Shown here one piece after another: positions 46,709-59,889 of a stretch of DNA of 64,000 bases. The notes under the pieces are model-generated. The model was not told the DNA's origin. It ran no database searches and saw only the letters and a program-made list of their open reading frames with translations. How positions within the stretch are numbered: the first letter of the stretch is position 1; every line of letters begins with the position of its first letter. The DNA is from Ophiodon elongatus (Eukaryota > Chordata > Actinopteri > Perciformes > Hexagrammidae), in NCBI GenBank assembly GCA_016806645.1, contig JACSYO010000530.1:643501-707500 (forward strand), in the 5' to 3' direction. Both the position numbers and the translations under genes were made by a program.

Positions 46709-47902
46709 GCAACATTATTTAATGATGTCTCCAGTACTAATGAGCATAATTCTGATTTTTGGACCCCAAAAAAAATAATTAAGAGGTAAAAAGAAAAGAG
46801 ACATAAAAGAAAATTCAGCAAAGAGCCGAAGATAACCAGAGAGTGGCGACGTGAGCAACAAGCGGGTGGAGAGACGTCGATGGCTAATATTTTAAGACTA
46901 TTCAGTAATTATTAATGTCTATAGAAATGATTTGAGCAGATATTTCCAATCTAGAGACTGAGGTGAAGCTTTTAACCGTGATTCTGGCCTTCAGTCTCTC
47001 TCCCACGTTGTATCAACATCTTTGCTCTTTAACGCAAACATCTTCTTACATGCCTCCTTTACATGGAATGTTTTTTTTTTTTAATACTCGGGAATGTCCT
47101 ATGTGCAGGTTAAAGGGAAAGCACATGGAATGATCAGCTTCCTGCTACTCTAACTGTTCCAACGTCCTCTAGATGGAGAGTTTCATGATGTGCTCACAGC
47201 TTGTTTTTACTCCTATTTATGTGCTCTGAGAGTGCTGACTTTTTTTTATTTTTTTTTTATACCATTATCCACTATGAATGTTAATATTATCGTCAACATC
47301 AGCGGAGGTGATATGGATGCCATTATCCTCTTTGTTTGACAAGTGCTTCACCAGTGGATTGCATATAGTGGAACAGAAACCTACCAGCCCCCCCTGACCA
47401 GGAAGAGGAGAAACAATAACCTGGAGCATCCCGATTGGCTTGCAGAGGAATCAATACGCCTGTTCTCATGTTGGCTATTCTACACATTAAATTTAGCTTA
47501 GCATTATCCAGATCGATATGAAACATCGCACAGAGCATCCCAGCTAGTGGCAAAACTCATGAATGGGTTTTCTTTCTTTTTTTTTTTTTTTAAAGTGCTC
47601 TCTGGCTCACAGGAAAAACAACAACAATTTGAATGCCCAGCCGCTCCCTGCTGATTGGCTGGAGGATTTAGCTCCAGATAAAAGTGAGCAGTCCTCTCAT
47701 TGGCTGATGGAAGGGGACAGCTTAAGCTGCAATTGGCTGATTAAAAAAAAGGAGGGAGGTACAACACATGAGGTTCAAATCTGAAGTCTACAGTGAGAGT
47801 GAGCTGGTGGGGGGGCGGTCAATCAGTCGGGGGGGAAGGCGTTTGCAAAAAGAAGGGTGTGGGGATGGTATCGAGGACGGCCATTTCATATGCCACCCGC
47901 GT
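46709..47902 (-). other. cap1: Probable cap1 3' UTR
   Basis: No exon is visible. The 1.2 kb from the cap1 stop to the AATAAA at 46703-46708 is about the length of vertebrate CAP1 3' UTRs. It contains T-rich runs at 47070-47085, 47240-47260 and 47575-47592. Confidence 0.45.
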
Positions 47903-50900
47903 CTATCCGGCAATCTCAGTTGACGTGGTAACGAGCTTATTGCCGTCCCAGACGGTCTTGAACTGCTCAGGAACAGGGAGCTCCGTCTAAAGAGATGGGA
48001 GAGAAGGATCGTTGAAATCCACGCTTTATACGCTTCCACTACATCAAGGATACGGCTGGAGAGAGTACATTTTCACCAACACAAAACAATAGAAACGGAG
48101 AGGCTGTAAAACTATTTCAGACCGTCACAAATGCCCCGAAATGACTTTAAACATCAGAACATGGTCCATTCAATAACATTTGTCTACAAAAGACGTGTGA
48201 TTAAATATTTTTGAAGCCATAAAGATGTGCAGGGAACCGCCAGGAAGTCAGCTGGCTTGGCTGGAGACAGTAATGGGCACGCTCTCTGGGCCACCTGGAG
48301 ATTTGTTTTCATATGAACCCAAGTGAACGTTTACAGGAACGAATGGGGCTTCATCTTAGACATCTAGTTCTCTTTAATACATCCGTGGTATTTACATTAG
48401 CAGGACGTCGTTTATGGGATTGACTGAAAACTACGGGGCCTACGGTTGAAGGAACAGTGCAACAAAGTGGCTCATTAATCCATTTGAGCTGTATAGCACA
48501 GAGGAATAAGATACTGTAGATCAGGCTTTGGATACAAAGACTATTCTCGTTAATCAATTCATTGTCGGTTTTGGTCTTTTCATGGGATTTGTGGACTGTA
48601 ACAAATGAATCCAGAATATCGCCAAACTTATCCTTTTAATTATTTGTCCAATTTCCCTCCTGAAAGGATACTCACAAACTCTCCGTCTTTGTTGGGCACC
48701 AGGATGTTCATCTCTGAGCTCTTGGCGCTGACGATCTCGCAGCTCAGGGAGTCTTTGCTCAGGTAGATGTGGCAGCCGTCGGTCTTGTTGATGGAGATGG
48801 TGGGGACCTTGCCCATGACCTGCACACAAAACGGAAGCAAAAGATTCATGTAACGGCTGCTGGGAGAGAAGTTGTATTCAGCTCTGCTGCATCTGATGGG
48901 ACACGCATTCCTCTGCACTGCTCTGCGGCCAGAAACGGAGCAGCCTGCAGAGCGCCACTACATGAATACAGAGCAGGGCGCTCATGAGGAAAATGCATCA
49001 ATGTTTAGCAAAAAATAAAAAATAAACACAGCACTTGGCTGTTACCTGGATCTTGACATCCCTGCAGTTGATGATCTCTATGATGCCGACGACGTCATCA
49101 AACACCAGGCCCATTTTATTACAGCTGTCTGATGGAGAGAAAACAAAACGCATATTTAGAGGTCAGACATCCGCATGTCATAGCTGGCCAAAGCTAGTTT
49201 TTGGTAAAGAAATAACCTGTTCTACCAACCATCACACTGGCCTTTATTACAACGTATTACCTTCATTTGACTAGTTCGGGATATTCTCATGGCATTTTCA
49301 AGCTAAATGAGCGGGTTAACAAATGCTTATGAAGAAACAAAGCCATTCAAAGATGTATAATTTGTTTCTTTGTCTTTTTGGAAATTGGCACCATTAAAAG
49401 TGTAACTGTACCAATGGATGTACAGACAACTATTCCCGGATTACTTTAACAGTGATCAGTAAACTGATAAAGTTCTGAAGCTACGTCTCTCTCTGGGATT
49501 TCTATGCAGATTTATTCATCTAAAACCTCCGGCTCAGAAGAGTCGGACCAGTGAGGTGAAGGGCCTCCAACCACCCGACACACGGTTCTGTTCTTACCAA
49601 TAATAATGGAGTTGAGTTTGTTCTTGACCTGCAGAGTGCTCTTGTTACACTTGTAAGCATAAACCACTTGTTTCAGCTCAGTTTGTTCGATCACCAGGTT
49701 CTGCGCGTTCTCTTGGTTCTCCTGCAGACGGAAAGAGATTATGTTACTATAAAAGGCAAGCATAAACAAATCAATCCATGCCTGTTACGCGAGAGTGAAC
49801 CAGCAACTTACCACTTTCCATTTCTTCCCTTCCAGCTCGAGCACGGGGGGCAGTTTTGGGGCGGCCGACGCAGCAGGTCGGGGGGTGGGGGAGGCGAACG
49901 GTTTTGGTCCGGTACGTACTGGAGCGGTCGTAGTCCTCAGTGTAGGGTTCTTGTGGGTCTTCAGGTCGTCGCTCACGTGCTTCAGGCCTGAACGGGTCAA
50001 GAAAAGGAGGGGAACGCACGGTAAGTCCTCCAGTAGGACACGTCTCTGAATCCTCAGTTATGAACTGGTTGGTAATATATTTGGTTTCTGAGCCGTGAAG
50101 AGCAATTAAGTGCATTTCAGTTAGATTTTATTTATATGTCACTAAAATTCAAAAAGGAAAAATATTCCCTCCAACTCCACTTCAGTGACTTAGCACCTCG
50201 AAGAAAACTGAAATTGAACAAATATTTGATACGAGTTGTTGAAGATCAAACTAAAATCTTTTGCATCAAAACTATTAACAGACAGAAAAGAATAAAACTA
50301 AAACAACGCAGCTCCTCTGATGCTCGTCACCTACCACTGGTGATGTTCGCTCCCTTGTTGATGGCGGCGAACAAAGCATTACGATCATCATTGCCGCCAC
50401 CGCCGCCAGACGATGCGCTCAAGTCCATGGGGGGAGGAGGAGGTCCAGAGGGAGGTGGGGGAGGACATCCACCAGCAGGAGCCCCGGGGCCAGCTGCAGA
50501 GGCCGAAGCGATGGGACCCTGAGGTGGACAGAACGTCAGAGAAGCTGCAACTGAGGCCGTCTAATGACACGCATGATTCAACTGACATGTTTTGTGCTTA
50601 GAAAAATATCAATTAAAAGAAATCATAACCAGATATCACCAAAAATAAGTAACACTTTTTCCCCTTGGAAACATAAGAATAAATGCTATTAATGGTTATA
50701 CGACTTAGAAATACAAGTAGTTGGTTAAGAGTATATCCTGGATGTGACTTCCAAGGCAACGTTTCCTCTGAACAGACGCAACACATCCAAGTAGAACAGG
50801 AAAGGGGACAGCTCCAAGCTTGCTCGACTCTTACTGGAGCGAAGAGGGGCGGGACTTAAAAAAAAAAGGGTCAACTAGCTCTTCTTGCCAAGAACATGTG

Positions 50901-53900
50901 TGATTAATCATCGGAGCACTTTAGAGCGGCTCTTAAAAAGGTTACTCTTACACTTCACTGTCAGTGGGAGTAAGTGTCTTGATAAATATGGTCTCATTGG
51001 TCAAACTGTCTTTTAACGTCGTCCCTTTGGAGGATTTCTCTTGTGAGACTCACGCTCTTGCTCCAGGTCAGCCCGGTGGTGTGGTGCTTTTTGATGTAGT
51101 TTTGCAGCTCAGTCCAGATGGAGACGTAGGCCTTCACCCAGTCCAAATGTGTCTTGTCCCTGTGAGGAAGAGACGGAAACGGGCAATTTAAAATTTCAGC
51201 ATTTTATTTTGTCTGTTTTTCGTCCTCAAGCAACTATCTTGTTCCTTTTCACGGTTATGTGTCCCACAGGAAAACAATGCATGAGAACCTCCACTCGCAG
51301 AAACACAACTAGAGATTAACTACTTGAAATAGAACATTTTCTAACCCACATGAACCACTAAGTCCAGATCTCACACGGTATCAACTTTTGATCCCATCCC
51401 GTGTATTTGTATACTGCATTCGACTCCGCAGAGAGCTCACTGGCACATTTTAATAAAAACTGTGTTTCTGTGTAACTGCTCAGCATAAACTGGATGATTT
51501 TGGTCTCATTAACTTCTCCGTTCCAACTTGACTGGAACTCTGCTCATCAACACAAGAGCTTTGATTTCAGGTCAAAATCCAGGAAGTCTGGCAGTAGCAT
51601 GCGTCAGCGTGTCACGTGGAAATGCTGACTGTGGAACTGAACTTTAAAAAAAAAAGCCCGGAGGAAGGAAAGATGGAGGACAGATGGTTTGAGCATGTTG
51701 CTTGGCTACATATAAAAAGTTAATCTGACCATTTTAATCTTACAGAAAAAAACACCCTTTACATTTCTTTTTTCATTAAGAAATTGCAAAAGGAGGCCGT
51801 TTAAAATGAATGTGTGGCCAGATTAACTGCAGACCGCAACATAGCTTTACTTACTTTTCCTTAAATTCCTTGAGCACACGGTTGGTGTAGAACATGGCAG
51901 CATCCTGCATCTCTTTCACAAAGGGGCATGGTTTAGGAGCCTGGGACAAAAAAGAAAAGAAAAAAAACAATACAATTGTTTGAGTGAGATGAGCATCTTT
52001 GAACGAAGACTAAAGAAGTAGAGCTCACAAATTAAAAAGAAAGAAATACTTTGACGTCGGCAAATATGCTCATTTCTATTCTTGAAGATGTTTTGAAAAG
52101 AATTGGAACAAGTACAGAAGTCTGCACGCTAAATGTGAAGCTAAAGCCAAAAGGACTTTGCCTAATGACTGAAAGCGGAGAGGAAACAACAAGCCTGGCT
52201 CTGTTAAAGTAACAAAAGACTGACCTTTACGCTTTGTTCTGTGTCCAAATTATACATACAAGATGTAGGATGTTAACTATAGTTGCTGGTAGGGAGCTTC
52301 TGTTCCCAATGGACAGAGCTAGGCTCGCCGTTTCCCTCTGTATACAGTCTTTATGCTAAGCTAACCAGCTGCTGGCTCGAGTTTCATATTCAGCATACTA
52401 ACACGAGTCGTATTGATCTTCTCAACTCCAAAGAACAAATGCATCATTCTCGTGTGTTTGAAAACCTGATGTATTATTCACAAGAATCAAAAAAAACAAC
52501 AACAAACAAAGAGTTAATCTTCTCAACTGTAACAGTGAAGCTCTGTTGCTGTTCTGCCATGTTTCAGCCAGGAAACTGTCGCTCAGCAGACAGTGATGAC
52601 AGAATCAAAGAGCGGCTTGTTTCCGACCATTATACACTCGTTTGTACACACCCACACCCACACACACACAAACTGCAATTTCAGAAAGCTTCCCTTCCTG
52701 CTCGTTAACCACTACCATCCCAGCCTCACCATGGCGACCCATCCGAGGGCAGGCACGCTCTCAGACACAGCAGAGAGGTGGTTGAACTGTGGCGAGGTGC
52801 GGTGCTGCTCGCGGAACGCCTGAACCTGCTGGATGGCTTTGGACACCGGCTGCAGGAGAGCCGTCAAACCTGCCTGAACGGGACAGACAACACAAAGGGT
52901 CACGGTTAAAATATAACTAGAACTTAGAACTCATTATACTTATGCATGCATGTTCCATCTTTTTAGATGCAGGAGACCGTTTTCTTTCAGTCTGGTGAGC
53001 TTTTGTGTTCATTAGCTGGTTACAAATTAAATGCTCCATTACAAAAGAACTGATTGGTCGACTTTGGGCTGCTTTTATTTCATCCAACAAGTTTCTGAAA
53101 TTGAAGAAAGACTAAATATTCTACTTTTCAGAAAAACATATCTAGCATAAAGAAAGAAAGAGATCAATTAAACTCTTCAGTGACTCGGACCAGTTAGGGT
53201 TCTGGCAGGAAACGAGGAGAAACAACACCACGACAGACAAACGAGTGAAGGGGCTGCAGGCTAAAAGACGAGAGATGAGCATAATGAATTATTCAAATTG
53301 CTGAAATTGATTAATCAATGACGTTTAGTTAACGACGACAACTACGCGACCGAGCAATTACCGAGTGTGTTTAACTCACATCAGAGGGCTTCTGGGAGGA
53401 GGAGGCGGTTACGAGGAGTTTCCTCTGACTGGAGAATGCCTGCTTCATCATGTCCGCCTGGAAGAGACGAGAAGAGAGAGGTTCATAATGTCAGAAGTGA
53501 AATTGAGAACAAACGGTCGTCCTGGCGTCTTTGCATGCTTTTGGCTTTTTTTTTTTTTTTTTTTAAACCAACAATTACAAAGTAAGCAACGCAAACAAAT
53601 GACAAACTTTCAAACGGCATTCAAGATTTGATGTTTTGTAATTTAAAAAAGAAAAATACATAAAAATACTACTCTGTTAAAATCGTCAGCAGTAATCTAA
53701 GATATGTGTAATTTGTAGTATATATGTAAAAACTCAGAGACTGACTGCTCCTTTTGGTGCCGTGTCAGAGCTCTAAGTACAGGTGTAGAGATCAGATCGC
53801 TCAGACCACATTCAGGAGGAGGTCTGGGCTACACATTCTTTTAGCAGTCTGTACGCGAGTAGCAACACGTTGCTCACCGCGAGCGGTGATCCACAACAGC

Positions 53901-55034
53901 TTGTGTAGCAGAGGTCATACATTGCGCCTACACTTTATGAAGGTAGTAAAAAAAACTGCAGACACTTTATTACCACCACATTGTCAACAGTAGCGCATAA
54001 CGGCTTCACTCAATCATTTGACATTTCACAGTAAAACTAGACATATACATTGCATCAACAGGGAACTCAACAAAAAAGCTTAATATATAGTTATATAGCT
54101 TCATAGTGTGTAGGTGTCCGATTTTGTTCCTGTGTTCTGCCCAGATTATATGCCCGCCCGCCCGCTCTCTGCCAGGCAATGATGTGTTGGCAGCAGAACC
54201 AAAATTCACAAATATGTAGGATATTACTACTGCTGACAACCACCAGTGATGGAACAACAACGCATTTGGTCTCGGCAAACGGAAATGATGTACGTGTTTA
54301 TTTGCTTTTAGAGCGGGGAATTGACGTCCGACAACAAGTGGACACTTGACACTGTGGAGACGTATTCCAATGGCAGCTGTGAACACACGGGTTAGAGCTG
54401 CCCACCAATGAGAGAGTCACCCAGCATGTTAAAGCCAGGTCTGAATAAGGCCCAACGGTCACTTTTAAACTGCCACTTACATGTGTCTTGACATCGCCCC
54501 CGATCTTCTGGCTGAGGGAGACGTACTGAGCCAAGGGCCCGTTGACAATCTCATCAAAGGCATCCACGAACACCGATACAGCTACAGAGCAGAAAAACAA
54601 GGCATTAAAAAAAAAAAAATGCATTTAAAAAAAAAAAAAACACATTGAAAGACCACAATACTGTAAAATAAAAATAGGTTAAAACTAAATAAAAATAGTT
54701 TGAGGAGGCTGTGGCTGCACTAATGTGAGACTTGCATCAACAAGTTTATCTAATTCCTAAACTTTGTGCTCCCTTCAGGCTCATCTTTGGTCTCTACATG
54801 TAAATTCTTGATTTATCGGACTAATGCATCGTTGAAGTTCTCCATCATATCTCACTCAGAGACACGTTCAGCAGATATCTCATTCATGATAAGTGGAATA
54901 AATCACACAACAATGATAGTTGATCATTTACCTCCCCCAGCAGAATCTCCACCGCTGCCTCCAGGTCCTGACATGGACTCCAGGCGACCCACCGCCACCT
55001 CCAGCCGCTGCACCAGACCCGCCAATTCAGCCAT
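47903..55034 (-). CDS. cap1: Adenylyl cyclase-associated protein 1 (CAP1)
   Basis: Twelve coding exons on the minus strand: 54932-55034, 54481-54581, 53380-53457, 52730-52873, 51855-51940, 51054-51159, 50335-50518, 49812-49987, 49598-49721, 49046-49128, 48676-48819 and 47903-47986. Sum 1413 nt, 470 aa (human 475). The N-terminal helix MAELAGLVQRLE (about 1-20) drives oligomerisation. The helical folded domain (about 35-205) has HLSAVSES and ALGWVAM. Proline tracts CPPPPPSGPPPPP at 224-236 bind profilin. WH2 at about 253-280 (NALFAAINKG...LKHVSDD) binds actin. The CARP beta-helix domain from about 317 (LELEGKKW) to the end has VFDDVVG, SINKTDGCHIYLSK and the C-terminal TEIAG. CAP1 works with cofilin to disassemble filaments and recharges G-actin with ATP in the cytoplasm. 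The start is ATG 55034, two bases after an AG acceptor. CAP2 is less likely given ppt1 next door. Confidence 0.95.
52310..52385. repeat. Teleost dispersed repeat (GCTAAGCTAACC family), cap1 intron
   Basis: 'cgccgtttccctctgtatac' then 'agtctttatgctaagctaac' matches the reverse copy at 30720-30795. Confidence 0.6.
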
Positions 55035-56527
55035 ACCTGTGAAGGAGGTAGGGCAATAAATATGCTAAGCTCAAATATGTATTCAGATAGTTAAAAAAGA
55101 TAAAAAAAGGAAAATAAATATTCGATTGTGAAAAAAGAACTACTCCGTATTCGGTAGGCGTCCCTGCCCGTATGTCAGCGGCTTGCCTTCACCAGGCTCA
55201 CCGGCAGACATTTACTGGACCAAAAATAGTTTCCATGTTGGCTCCATAAGAAGAAATAGACAGTGTCAGTCGGCCCATGGATTGATGAACTGATTTTATT
55301 TCCCCGGAGTAAGGGCAACCTGCCAGTAGTGCAACAGGCGAGTTCAGAGACAGACTGGGAGCCTTGAACAATATATAAGTTCAAAACACTTTTTATATCA
55401 TATATGTGTTATGTAAACAAAACGATGCCTCGCGCAGTGGCCATTTAAAGCCATTTATTTTTTTTTTGCAATAGCAGCATCGTTACCTGCTACTCCACAA
55501 GCTGCTTTTTGTGTCGTCCCAGTGTTTATTTTTAAAATCATCATCAAGACATAGTGTTACTTTCTGTCCTAGCAGTCATCTAATTGGGGACTGAATTACT
55601 CCTGGGACAAAAAGGTAAAAGGCAAATACTACAATTACCAATGAGCTACTTCGGTAGGATAACAACAACAGCTGTGCTCTGGATCCGGGCTTCTCCTCCG
55701 CTTGATTTAGTCCTACGAGGCTACGTGCAACACGGTGTCAGGCTGTTCCAGATAAAAGCCGACATCTTTGAGAGAAACATGGTGAAGCATCGGGTCATCG
55801 CTCCAAAACAGTGATCTTACACTGTTAGATACGTCCACTGATGGCAGATTGAGATTTCTTTCCCCAGTTACTGAACGTCATTGCTTGTGCGACTAATCGC
55901 CGCAACTGTTTCGGTCACACAGCTTCTGACCAGATATCTACGGACTTCTTTTAAGCGGTCTGAAAAAATAGTTTTAAGTGGCAGAAATGTCTCCCCTCTG
56001 ATTTTCTATCCTGTTAATCGTCTTGACACCTCAATTTCGGAAACGACACACACACCTCCAGAATTTGAATAAGATCTACAAAACGTTAACATGTGAATTT
56101 TAAATTCTGCAGACCCCTTGATAGCAGAGTGTTTGCGGAATACGCCACAGAACTCTGGGGCTAAAAATGCCAGAAAAATAGGCACATACCACCTTTGAAG
56201 TGGTTGAGTAACGAAAAAAAAAGAAAAGACGAAAGGTGTGTTGGGGAGCAGATCAGGACTTGCTGAGGTATGTCGATCATTACAAGTCACTGCAGAGTGC
56301 AGTCCTGGCCTGTTATCCAACTATGGCATTTGCAGATGCTCGTATGCTTCACAACACAATCAATTTTGTCCTTTCAGGACAGCAGCTAAAGTCCAACCTC
56401 AGGAGGGACCTACAGAACGACCATTGTGATAAACAAAACAGTGGGGATGTGTGCCAACATGCAAACTGATCACCCTCAACCCCTTTGAGTACATGATTAA
56501 CCAACTTCAATCCAAGTCGAGCATAAT

Positions 56528-56528
<1 letters not shown>

Positions 56529-56562
<34 letters not shown>
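56529..56562 (+). repeat. (CA)n microsatellite
   Basis: About 17 CA units in cap1 intron 1. A second tract of about 19 units is at 59313-59351. Confidence 0.95.
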
Positions 56563-56565
<3 letters not shown>

Positions 56566-58818
56566 ATGAGAAAAGCTACCATTACCTAAGACGGCTGTAA
56601 CCCGACGCTGCCGTCACCCGTGTGACGGCGTGCCTCCAGTCTCAGGTACTTACACCTGGCTGACGGTGAATTGATGCACACAGACCACTCTCACTAATGA
56701 GACCGCCGCTACAGTGTCACTTTCACTACAGAGGGACTGAACCAACTCTTTAGATATCCAGTGACCGAAAGAGCGCTTAACGTTTTGGGCTGTGATCGAT
56801 GATGAAGCTGGAGACTCTTTCCTGCTTGTAATACAAGAGGGAAAGGCGTTGTAGTTCCAGAAATGAGTTGCAAATTAATTCGGATACATAAAAAAAAAAA
56901 AATCTACAGCTGGGTATCAAACGTCAATATTTTTTGGCAGCAAAATGTCTGCTAAAATTCATAATCTGTTGTTCATACTTTTGTCAAATAGTTCCTGCTT
57001 TAAATCTGAAAAATGCCAATTTTACTTGGTTGTATATTTATACATAGACAATATTCAACATTTAAAAAAAGAATTTGACAAAACATGTTTCCTTCCAAAA
57101 TAAGGTTATGGAAAAAATGTTAGATGCAACACGATCAGACATTCAAGGAAAGCTTTTTGTATTTACTTGTTGGATCAGATGTCTTCGGATTTGAACTGAA
57201 AGTTATTTAATTGTTTGTTAGGGAAAGTTCTTGGAGAAAAAGAAAGTCTTTCTCAGAATAAGTTATAAACAAACAAAAAGAAAGCATGAGTAGCAAATCT
57301 TAGGTATTAAAATGGCACTAGTATCAAACATTTTATTAACGATACAGGGCTTTATTCAAGTTCATGATCCACGTTTACTATGCCAGGTTAAACATGACTC
57401 AGACGTTCCACTGATGCCAAAATTAATCAGGTTGTTGTGAGCAGTGTAGCGGGGCCCTAAAGCGTTACTGGTTGAAGCAGTTTATAGATTAAGTCAGCCC
57501 TAAAGCTGTTAACTGAAGCCATGTCAGTGTTTCAACGGCATTATATTAATATACGCCAAAAAGTTGACTGGAGCTAGTGCAGGAGAGGCAGCGATACCAT
57601 GTCACATTTAAAAAACAAGACCAAATCACTCATGACGGCCTGCAAAGCACTACTCTTAGAGCAGAGGAGTCAGTCAGTTCCTAAATGTCTCAACTTCCCT
57701 TTTTCTGTCGCATTCATTCAGACAATGCTGTATATTAACTTCTCCACAAGGTGCAGAGATACAATTAGATCATAGCAGGACACATAACATTACTACCCTT
57801 GACCTAAATGTTCAGGGCCACTATAGCAGTTATAGCTGCAGGTATCAGAGCTATATTTCCTGGTCTCAGTTGAGATATGACTCATAAGCAATACAGGAAG
57901 GGAGTGGCCCCTAAAGGTGTAGGCTATGTGGAAGTAAAAAACAAGCACCTAAATGGACACAAAATGTACTGCATGTGACAAACAGTTTATAATGACACTA
58001 ACAAACTTTACCCAGTTCAGAAGCTGGAAAACATTCTCTAAAGTGCTCTGATTGCATATGTTCAACCAAAGTGCCGACCGTCGAGGAAACTCCGTCAAGA
58101 AAGTAGCAACAACTTTCCAGAGACACGAGGGCCGATATAGCAATGACTTGAGCCAGGGAACCGTGCCTTTTATAACGTTTTCCTTAGATTCAAGCACTAT
58201 AAAAAAGGCAAAACTGGGGCCTAACGGCAACTTCAGAGGAGGAGAAGCACGGCAGCCTTTTAAAGTGGAACTTAAGAAAATAGGTTAGATGTGCATAAGC
58301 TAACTAAGTAATAATAGCTGTGCGAAGTACAGATCTGCAAGTTTGTTTTGCAGAAGGGTGTGTGCTACTTTTTGCCTTTTGTAAACTGGCCAAACAAAGT
58401 TTGAATTCATCCTTTCAGGCATCTAGAGCCCTGGAGAAGCATATACACATTTACTTATTCTGCATTATAGCTCTTGCTGGTCTTCCTCCAACGTAATGGT
58501 AAAAACCCTGTCAACTGTATTCATAGACCTACTTTTGTGGCCATATGGCACAAATGTTCTGAAGGAAGCACCCTCAGCATGCAGGGGCAGTGAAGTAGGT
58601 TAGGCCTGTGTGAGGGTGTCTGCCTGGGGGCCAGACGGTCAGGCATGAAACAGGGAGTCTGTCCATGTGCATGGTATAAAGCAGAACCACACAGTTAATG
58701 TCTACTTCGTAGCAGGAAAGAGGACCAAAGCAACGCTGGTGAGCTCTAGCCTCCCTAAGCAGTCTTACTTCGGGCTCCAACAAATCAAGTTCAAAGCCGC
58801 TGATGTTAATGAAATCAG

Positions 58819-58854
58819 TAGCTCGGCTAAAGCTATCTAGCTTTAGCCGAGCTA
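58819..58854. repeat. Perfect inverted repeat, 17-bp arms, 2-base spacer
   Basis: TAGCTCGGCTAAAGCTA at 58819-58835 is followed by TC and then its exact reverse complement at 58838-58854. It would form a strong hairpin or cruciform. Confidence 0.95.
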
Positions 58855-58860
58855 GTGATC

Positions 58861-58908
58861 CCGGCTCTCCTGCAGCTAGCTTTATCTAGCTAGCTGCAGG
58901 AGAGCCGG
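58861..58908. repeat. Perfect inverted repeat, 21-bp arms, 6-base loop
   Basis: CCGGCTCTCCTGCAGCTAGC plus T at 58861-58881 pairs exactly with 58888-58908 across a 6-base loop. It starts seven bases after the hairpin at 58819-58854. Confidence 0.95.
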
Positions 58909-59306
58909 TGGGTGTTGTGCGGAATTCGGTGTCCCGGGCTCGTGTAACCCCCCTAACCGACACACCGTGAACAAGACCTCCAGGTCAAGCCTCCACCGTG
59001 ACGGAGAGGCCGAGGATCGGTCTGACAGCTCGAGTACACATGTGTTTCCCCTAAATAACGTTATCTGGCTCCAGACGGTCGCTCCATCGAGGAGGAACCG
59101 TCTGCGCGGCTTACACAATGTGTCACAACACCATCGGCGACAACGAAGAGCAAAGAAACGACCGAGCTCCTCACACATGAGACGGGTTTATTAGACAAAG
59201 ACATCAGCCTCAATCAGAGGTAAACATGGACATATATTAGATTAGTTAGCACGAGTGGGATCCGTTATTTCAGCCTCCCTGTCCGTCTTCTTTCGGCATT
59301 TCCTGG

Positions 59307-59352
<46 letters not shown>

Positions 59353-59700
59353 CCCTGTGTCAGCTATTGTGAGTCTGCAGGAAAAAAAAAAAAGACGAAG
59401 TTTCCACATTTCATCGAGTGTCTCTCAACACAGAAAGAAGAAGTTACCGTAACGGACACATAATTAAACATTTATGTATATGTCAGTCCACGGCGGAGCG
59501 TCGTATCTGCGGCTAACAGCTATCAGGGTGTGTTAGCATCACACCGATTTAAATAAATAATTTCTGAATGGTTCACTGCAGCGGTGGAGGACGTCGCGTC
59601 GGCGCGCGCTGTTTTGTCCGTTTCGCTTATTTGTTCATGCTTTAACGAAACCATTAAACGCTCAACAATAAACACCTCGCGACAGCTGCGTGACACGTAC

Positions 59701-59870
59701 CTGCTAAAGTGGTGGAGCAGTGATTTGGTCGTTTGTATCACCGTGGGAGCTCGCGGGCTTGTAGATCAGAGACGACTGGGCTTCGTCTCTTTTTCTTCCT
59801 GTATGTCGGTAAATTTACCCAGCTGTCACCGCGCCGCGTTTCCGCCCTTGTTCGCGCAACTAATTCCTTT
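59701..59870 (-). other. cap1: Candidate non-coding first exon of cap1
   Basis: On the minus strand a GC- and CpG-rich stretch ends at a good donor (TTAGCAG|GTACGT, exon end 59701). Its transcript would splice to the cap1 ATG exon acceptor at 55036. The start is uncertain, near 59850, judged from the CArG/TATA-like element at 59872-59881. Confidence 0.5.
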
Positions 59871-59871
59871 C

Positions 59872-59881
59872 CCATATAAGG
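59872..59881 (-). promoter_or_regulatory. cap1: CArG box in cap1 promoter
   Basis: CCTTATATGG on the minus strand is a perfect CC(A/T)6GG serum response factor site in the GC-rich region just upstream of the candidate first exon. Many actin regulators are SRF/MRTF targets; that cap1 is one here is inference. Confidence 0.5.
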
Positions 59882-59889
59882 AGCGCGAG

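Larger units (their letters stand above)
55036..59700 (-). other. cap1: cap1 intron 1 (5' UTR intron)
   Basis: No coding exon is recognised between the ATG exon and the candidate non-coding exon at 59701. The stretch contains (CA)n at 56529-56562 and 59313-59351, two perfect hairpins at 58819-58908, and a GC-rich block at 58900-59170. That block could be a second promoter or simply coincidental; its minus-strand 98-residue open frame has no recognised domain. Confidence 0.5.

Noticed and set aside
58882..59178. 98-residue minus-strand frame as a coding exon of cap1
   Set aside because: CAP1 begins at the MAELAGL exon (ATG 55034) and needs no upstream coding exon; this frame has no family resemblance and sits in a GC-rich 5' intron block.
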